From Peptoanaerobacter stomatis (GTDB lineage: Bacteria > Bacillota > Clostridia > Peptostreptococcales > Filifactoraceae), in contig NZ_JH815225.1 in NCBI RefSeq assembly GCF_000238095.2, positions 1,877,690-1,929,021 on the forward strand: 51,332 nucleotides of DNA, read 5' to 3'. This document shows, piece after piece, positions 44,090 to 51,332 of this stretch; within the stretch, counting starts at the first letter, position 1, and each line of letters begins with the position of its first letter. The position numbers and the translations under genes were made by a program. The notes beneath the pieces are model-generated. The model ran no database searches. It was not told the DNA's origin and saw only the letters and a list, made by a program, of their open reading frames with translations.

Positions 44090-45112
44090 ATGCCGGTTAC
44101 AATTAAAGATGTAGCAAGGATGTCGGGGGTATCAATATCAACGGTGTCAAGAGTAATAAACGATTCAAAACCAGTTAGTAGTAATATAAGAGATAGAGTT
44201 TTCAAAGTTATAGAAGAAACAGGATATGTACCAAATCCTGTAGCAAGAAGCTTAGTTATGAAAAAAAGTCAACTCATAGGTGTAATAACACCTGGTTCAT
44301 CTCAATATACTATGAGTGAATTTTTAAACGGAGTTGAAGAAATAGCCAGAATGTATGAATATGACACTATATTATGCAACACTTATTGCGAAAGCAGTAA
44401 AGAAATAGCTTATGTAGATCTATTGAAGTCCAAACAAGTTGCAGGAATAATATTTATAACTCAAAACATCAATGAAGAACTCGACAAGAAATTAAAAAAA
44501 TCCGCAATTCCGACAGTTTATTACACATTAGGTACACCTATGATTCCGGGAATAGACTATGTAGATGTTGACAGAGTAGAGGCATTTGTCAAGCTGATAG
44601 AAAAAGTTACTGATAAAGATGACAGAGATATCATTTATTTAAGGCCTGAAAAAAAAGAAGATGATTATAAAGAAAGCAGCAAAGAAGAAATTCTAAAAAA
44701 AGCTTTGAAGAAAAAAAATATAAAATTAAGTAAATGTAAAATAATATATGGAGCGGATACAGTAGAAAAAACATATAAATTGGTAGAATCCGCAATGAAA
44801 AAAAATAAAAATATCAAATCTATAATATCATCAATAGATGAAGCGACGCTTGGAAGTTTATATTATTTACAAGACAATGGGAAAGCTGTTCCTGATGATG
44901 TGAAAGTTGCTCAGGTATATGAAACTCAGATTACTAAAATCATAAGACCTGGAATAACATCAATATCCTTGCCTTTGTATGATATGGGAGCTGTTTGTGC
45001 AAGAATGATAGTAAAAGATATAGAAAATAGAGAAAAATCAAAAGAAAAGAAAATAAATGAAATGATATTGCCATATACCTTAGTGGAAAGAAAAAGCACA
45101 CTAAACAATTAA
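44090..45112 (+). CDS. LacI/GalR-family transcriptional regulator
   Basis: 340 residues, the usual length. The N-terminal helix-turn-helix and hinge are clear: TIKDVARMSGVSISTVSRVI, then GYVPNPVARSL. The periplasmic-binding-protein-like effector domain follows (LIGVITPGSSQYTMSEFLNG, through IISSIDEATLGSLYYLQDNG). ATG 44090 follows AGGAGG. CcpA-like proteins share this layout, but no HPr-contact motif can be judged and no sugar genes are adjacent, so the regulon is unknown. The segment around residues 190-230 is unusually Lys-rich. Confidence 0.9.
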   Translation: MPVTIKDVARMSGVSISTVSRVINDSKPVSSNIRDRVFKVIEETGYVPNPVARSLVMKKSQLIGVITPGSSQYTMSEFLNGVEEIARMYEYDTILCNTYCESSKEIAYVDLLKSKQVAGIIFITQNINEELDKKLKKSAIPTVYYTLGTPMIPGIDYVDVDRVEAFVKLIEKVTDKDDRDIIYLRPEKKEDDYKESSKEEILKKALKKKNIKLSKCKIIYGADTVEKTYKLVESAMKKNKNIKSIISSIDEATLGSLYYLQDNGKAVPDDVKVAQVYETQITKIIRPGITSISLPLYDMGAVCARMIVKDIENREKSKEKKINEMILPYTLVERKSTLNN

Positions 45113-45148
45113 AAATGAAATTATTTTAATCAAAATTTAATAATTTTA

Positions 45149-45177
45149 TTGAAAAAAAAACAATATTATTGTATAAT
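45149..45177 (+). promoter_or_regulatory. Promoter of the small RNA (probable 6S RNA)
   Basis: TTGAAA (45149-45154), 17 nt, TATAAT (45172-45177). Predicted start near 45184, a few bases before the closing stem of the RNA. Confidence 0.8.
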
Positions 45178-45183
45178 TAAAGA

Positions 45184-45378
45184 AAATTACTGGAATATAT
45201 GTCAATCTATTTTAAATTCAACCGACAATTTGTATACGGGAATCGTAGTCTATTGGTCAATGATAAGCCTTAGTGTTCAATTAGGACATATTTTGGACCT
45301 CAGATAGCCAAAGCAAGATACCCACCTGAGTGATCTCGGGACTTGAATTTGAGTAGAGACGATATTCTGGTTTTTTAT
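45184..45378 (+). ncRNA. ssrS: Structured small RNA, probable 6S RNA
   Basis: An independent transcription unit of about 190 nt without an open frame. The ends are complementary: ACTGGAATAT (45189-45198) with ATATTCTGGT (45362-45371), then CTATTTTAAATTCAA (45207-45221) with TTGAATTTGAGTAG (45343-45356). A large partly open centre follows, and the terminal part includes AAGCCTTAG and TTAGGACATATTTTGGACC. A run of T (45371-45376) ends it. Size, promoter, near-complete self-complementarity and an open central bubble fit 6S RNA, which mimics an open promoter and traps RNA polymerase. The name is inferred from shape and partial motif memory. Confidence 0.62.
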
Positions 45379-45379
45379 T

Positions 45380-45633
45380 TTATAAAGAAAAAACGCAAAT
45401 TTTTAATCATATATAATATAGTTTTAATTAGTGCATAGTGTCATATAAAAAATAATGAGAATAAAAAAAGAAAAATATAATATGTAATCATATGTATAAT
45501 TAAGAATAATAAAATTCGAAACGAAAAAACAAAATAATGGAATAAAGTATATAATCAAATAAAGGATAAAAAACAATAAAAATAATAAAAAGGACAAGAA
45601 AATAAAAAAAGTAAAAAAAAATAAAAAAAACAG
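45380..45633. other. A-rich region upstream of the rRNA promoters
   Basis: About 250 bp without a gene. From about 45530 the plus strand is strongly purine-rich with repeated A tracts, which would act as UP elements and bent DNA ahead of the rRNA promoters. Confidence 0.5.
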
Positions 45634-45661
45634 TTGACTAAGCATAAGTAAATATGATAAT
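45634..45661 (+). promoter_or_regulatory. rRNA promoter P1
   Basis: TTGACT (45634-45639), a 16-nt spacer and GATAAT (45656-45661), preceded by several A tracts. Less perfect than P2. Confidence 0.6.
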
Positions 45662-45720
45662 ATGATAAAGCTCTCAGTGAGAGAGTAAAAAAAGAAAATA
45701 AAAAAAGTAAAAAAAAGTAC

Positions 45721-45749
45721 TTGACAGGGAGAAAGATAAGAGATATAAT
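45721..45749 (+). promoter_or_regulatory. rRNA promoter P2
   Basis: Perfect TTGACA (45721-45726), 17-nt spacer, TATAAT (45744-45749), again with A tracts just upstream. Transcription would start near 45756, about 125 nt before 16S rRNA. Confidence 0.92.
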
Positions 45750-45770
45750 AAACGAGCTGTCAAAGGACAG

Positions 45771-45797
45771 ATGAACAATGAAAATCGGATAGTAAAC
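45771..45797 (+). other. 16S rRNA processing stem, 5' arm
   Basis: The 27 nt at 45771-45797 can pair fully (two G-U wobbles) with 47423-47449, looping out the whole 16S rRNA. This is the substrate pattern for RNase III cleavage. Confidence 0.85.
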
Positions 45798-45879
45798 AAA
45801 GAAGACTTATGAAGAATAAGTTAAATGTACCAAACAAACAAAGTCAGTAAGGATAAATAATGCTGAGAGAAGTCAAATT

Positions 45880-47418
<1,539 letters not shown>

Positions 47419-47422
47419 AAAA

Positions 47423-47449
47423 GTTTACTATCCGATTTTTGTTGTTCAT
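47423..47449 (+). other. 16S rRNA processing stem, 3' arm
   Basis: Complement of 45771-45797; begins 13 nt after the 16S 3' end. Confidence 0.85.
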
Positions 47450-47467
47450 AAAACAACAAAAAATATA

Positions 47468-47589
47468 ATTTTGTTTCAGATACGAGTATAACGAGGCAAG
47501 CGAGCAAAGGACGAAGGAGCATACTAAAGTATGTAACTGAGTACAGATGCGAAACTTAACGAAGTTAGACGAAGTATATCAAACGAAAT
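47468..47589 (+). repeat. rRNA spacer element A
   Basis: 122-nt element in the 16S-23S spacer, bounded by ATTTTGTTT (47468-47476) and AAACGAAAT (47581-47589), which pair. The inside has GAGGCAAGCGAG, GGAGCATACTAA, AACTTAACGAAGTT and CGAAGTATATC blocks shared with elements B (50693) and C (51007). The spacer has no tRNA. Confidence 0.8.
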
Positions 47590-47593
47590 GAAA

Positions 47594-47620
47594 TTTGTAC
47601 AATGAAAACTGCATATCATC
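47594..47620 (+). other. 23S rRNA processing stem, 5' arm
   Basis: The 27 nt at 47594-47620 pair with 50815-50841 (one G-G mismatch and a wobble), looping out 23S rRNA for RNase III. The core GATGATATGCAGTTTT is exact. Confidence 0.85.
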
Positions 47621-47767
47621 AAAGTATAAAACGCAGACAAAAAGGAAGAAAGACAAAAATAAAATATTAAGTCTTTCCGAATAAAAAGTCAAAGGATTAT
47701 ACAATTTACACCAAGTAAACAAATAGCAAGGTCAACTTAGAGAAAACTAAGGATAAAAAAACGAAAA

Positions 47768-50678
<2,911 letters not shown>

Positions 50679-50692
50679 ACTAATATAAGGTA

Positions 50693-50812
50693 TTTTCAAA
50701 GATATGCGAGTAGTATGAGGCAAACAAGTGAGTAAGGAAGGAGCATACTAAGCTATGTGACTGACGAGCGATACGAAGTTTAACGAAGTAATACGAAGTA
50801 TATGTTTGAAAA
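50693..50812 (+). repeat. rRNA spacer element B
   Basis: 120 nt between 23S and the 23S 3' processing arm, bounded by TTTTCAAA (50693-50700) and TTTGAAAA (50805-50812). Inner blocks match A and C (ATGAGGCAAACAAGTGAG, GGAGCATACTAA, ACGAGCGATACGAAG, CGAAGTATAT). Confidence 0.8.
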
Positions 50813-50814
50813 GA

Positions 50815-50841
50815 GATGATATGCAGTTTTGATTGTGCAAA
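50815..50841 (+). other. 23S rRNA processing stem, 3' arm
   Basis: Pairs with 47594-47620 across the whole 23S gene. Confidence 0.85.
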
Positions 50842-50859
50842 GTACAATCAGATAAAATA

Positions 50860-50891
50860 TTTCGATGTTATGCGAAGTATATCAATCGAAA
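50860..50891 (+). repeat. rRNA spacer element D, shrunken copy
   Basis: TTTCGAT (50860-50866) pairs with ATCGAAA (50885-50891), with GTTATGCGAAGTATATCA between. It equals element C with its central 90 nt or so removed. Confidence 0.65.
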
Positions 50892-50896
50892 GAGAT

Positions 50897-50972
50897 GGGG
50901 GCATAGCTCAGTTGGGAGAGCACCTGCCTTGCAAGCAGGGGGTCAGGAGTTCGAATCTCCTTGTCTCCACCA
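50897..50972 (+). tRNA. tRNA-Ala (anticodon UGC)
   Basis: 76 nt with encoded CCA. Acceptor GGGGGCA pairs with TGTCTCC; anticodon loop CTTGCAA gives TGC. It lies between 23S and 5S, not in the 16S-23S spacer. Confidence 0.96.
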
Positions 50973-51006
50973 AAAGATCTTATGTTTAAATAACAAATGA
51001 AAAATA

Positions 51007-51129
51007 TTTCGATTCAGATACAAGTAGAACGATGGAAGTGAATGAGTAAGGAGGGGGAGCGTACTAAGGATACGTGACCGACGAGCGATATGAAACTTAA
51101 CGAAGTTATGCGAAGTATATCAATCGAAA
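51007..51129 (+). repeat. rRNA spacer element C
   Basis: 123 nt between tRNA-Ala and 5S, bounded by TTTCGATT (51007-51014) and AATCGAAA (51122-51129). Shares AGATACAAGTAGAACGA, GAGTAAGGAG, GTACTAAG, GACGAGCGAT and AACTTAACGAAGTT with A and B. Confidence 0.8.
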
Positions 51130-51138
51130 GAAACAATA

Positions 51139-51250
51139 TGGTTATAAAAGAGGAGAGGATACACCTGTACCCATACCGAACACAGAAGTTAAGCTCTTCA
51201 TCGCTGATGGTACTTAGACCGCAGGGTCTTGGGAGAGTAGGTCATAGCCA
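51139..51250 (+). rRNA. 5S ribosomal RNA
   Basis: The closing stem TGGTTAT with ATAGCCA and the conserved CCGAACACAGAAGTTAAGC identify it. About 112-117 nt; ends are estimated from the stem. Confidence 0.95.
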
Positions 51251-51257
51251 ATTGTAA

Positions 51258-51332
51258 TCCGAAGTAGCTCAACGGCGGAGCACCCGGCTGTTAACCGGTA
51301 GGTTGTGGGTTCGAGTCCCACCTTCGGAGCCA
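51258..51332 (+). tRNA. tRNA-Asn (anticodon GUU)
   Basis: 75 nt with encoded CCA, ending on the last base of the window. Acceptor TCCGAAG pairs with CTTCGGA; anticodon loop CTGTTAA gives GTT. The top anticodon-stem pair (C-T) appears mismatched. More tRNAs may follow outside. Confidence 0.93.

Overview
The window is about 51 kb of AT-rich DNA (roughly 30% G+C by eye) with strong GGAGG-type ribosome binding sites, many 4-bp ATGA gene overlaps, Gram-positive surface anchoring (LPXTG), a T-box leader, the yybS-gdpP-rplI-dnaB order and several oxygen-sensitive Fe-S enzymes. This points to an anaerobic low-GC Firmicute (Clostridia). The 16S gene and gene content would fit a Peptostreptococcaceae-like organism, but that assignment is inference and no database was searched. 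The flanks are ordinary chromosomal genes. I see no CRISPR array, no prophage and no antibiotic-resistance gene.

Layout. 1-5.3 kb: the 3' part of an LPXTG surface protein, a decayed IS256-family insertion sequence, a lipoprotein and a cytoplasmic alpha-amylase. 5.4-9.8 kb: a branched-chain amino acid operon on the minus strand (ACT-domain small subunit, ilvD, ilvB) behind a perfect promoter and an isoleucine-type T-box. 10.3-11.9 kb: a redox cluster (TlpA-like lipoprotein, 46-residue CXXC membrane peptide, membrane polyferredoxin). 12-16.3 kb: an ABC ATPase, an anchored protein of unknown function and two ABC-2-like permeases. 16.3-18.9 kb: secDF and yajC. 19.2-20.9 kb: a divergent ParA/ParB pair. 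21-21.4 kb: four tRNAs. 21.5-25.8 kb: a flavin split-barrel protein, a secreted 5'-nucleotidase and two unknown exported proteins. 26.2-30.9 kb: yybS-gdpP-rplI-dnaB. 31-34.7 kb: glutamate dehydrogenase, an ECF S component and a P1 peptidase. 35.2-38.3 kb: an activase, a compact dehydratase-like protein, a double-cubane-cluster-type reductase and a DUF3343 protein. 38.4-45.1 kb: ApbE, CspA, a DEAD-box helicase, a CopZ-like protein, a metallophosphoesterase and a LacI-family regulator. 45.2-51.3 kb: a probable 6S RNA and an rRNA operon in the order 16S-23S-tRNA-Ala-5S-tRNA-Asn.

How genes work together. The ilv genes are controlled by uncharged tRNA through the T-box. The activase/reductase set has the layout of an ATP-driven low-potential electron system. 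The polyferredoxin and TlpA-like protein could carry electrons across the membrane to extracytoplasmic thiols. SecDF/YajC serve export of the many secreted proteins seen here.

Most interesting signals. (1) Three roughly 120-nt spacer elements in the rRNA operon have different but mutually complementary end arms, so their closing stem covaries; a fourth, shrunken copy remains beside them. (2) The double-cubane reductase operon carries an extra short dehydratase-like protein. (3) There are two small membrane operons of unknown purpose, at 10.3-11.9 kb and 12-16.3 kb.
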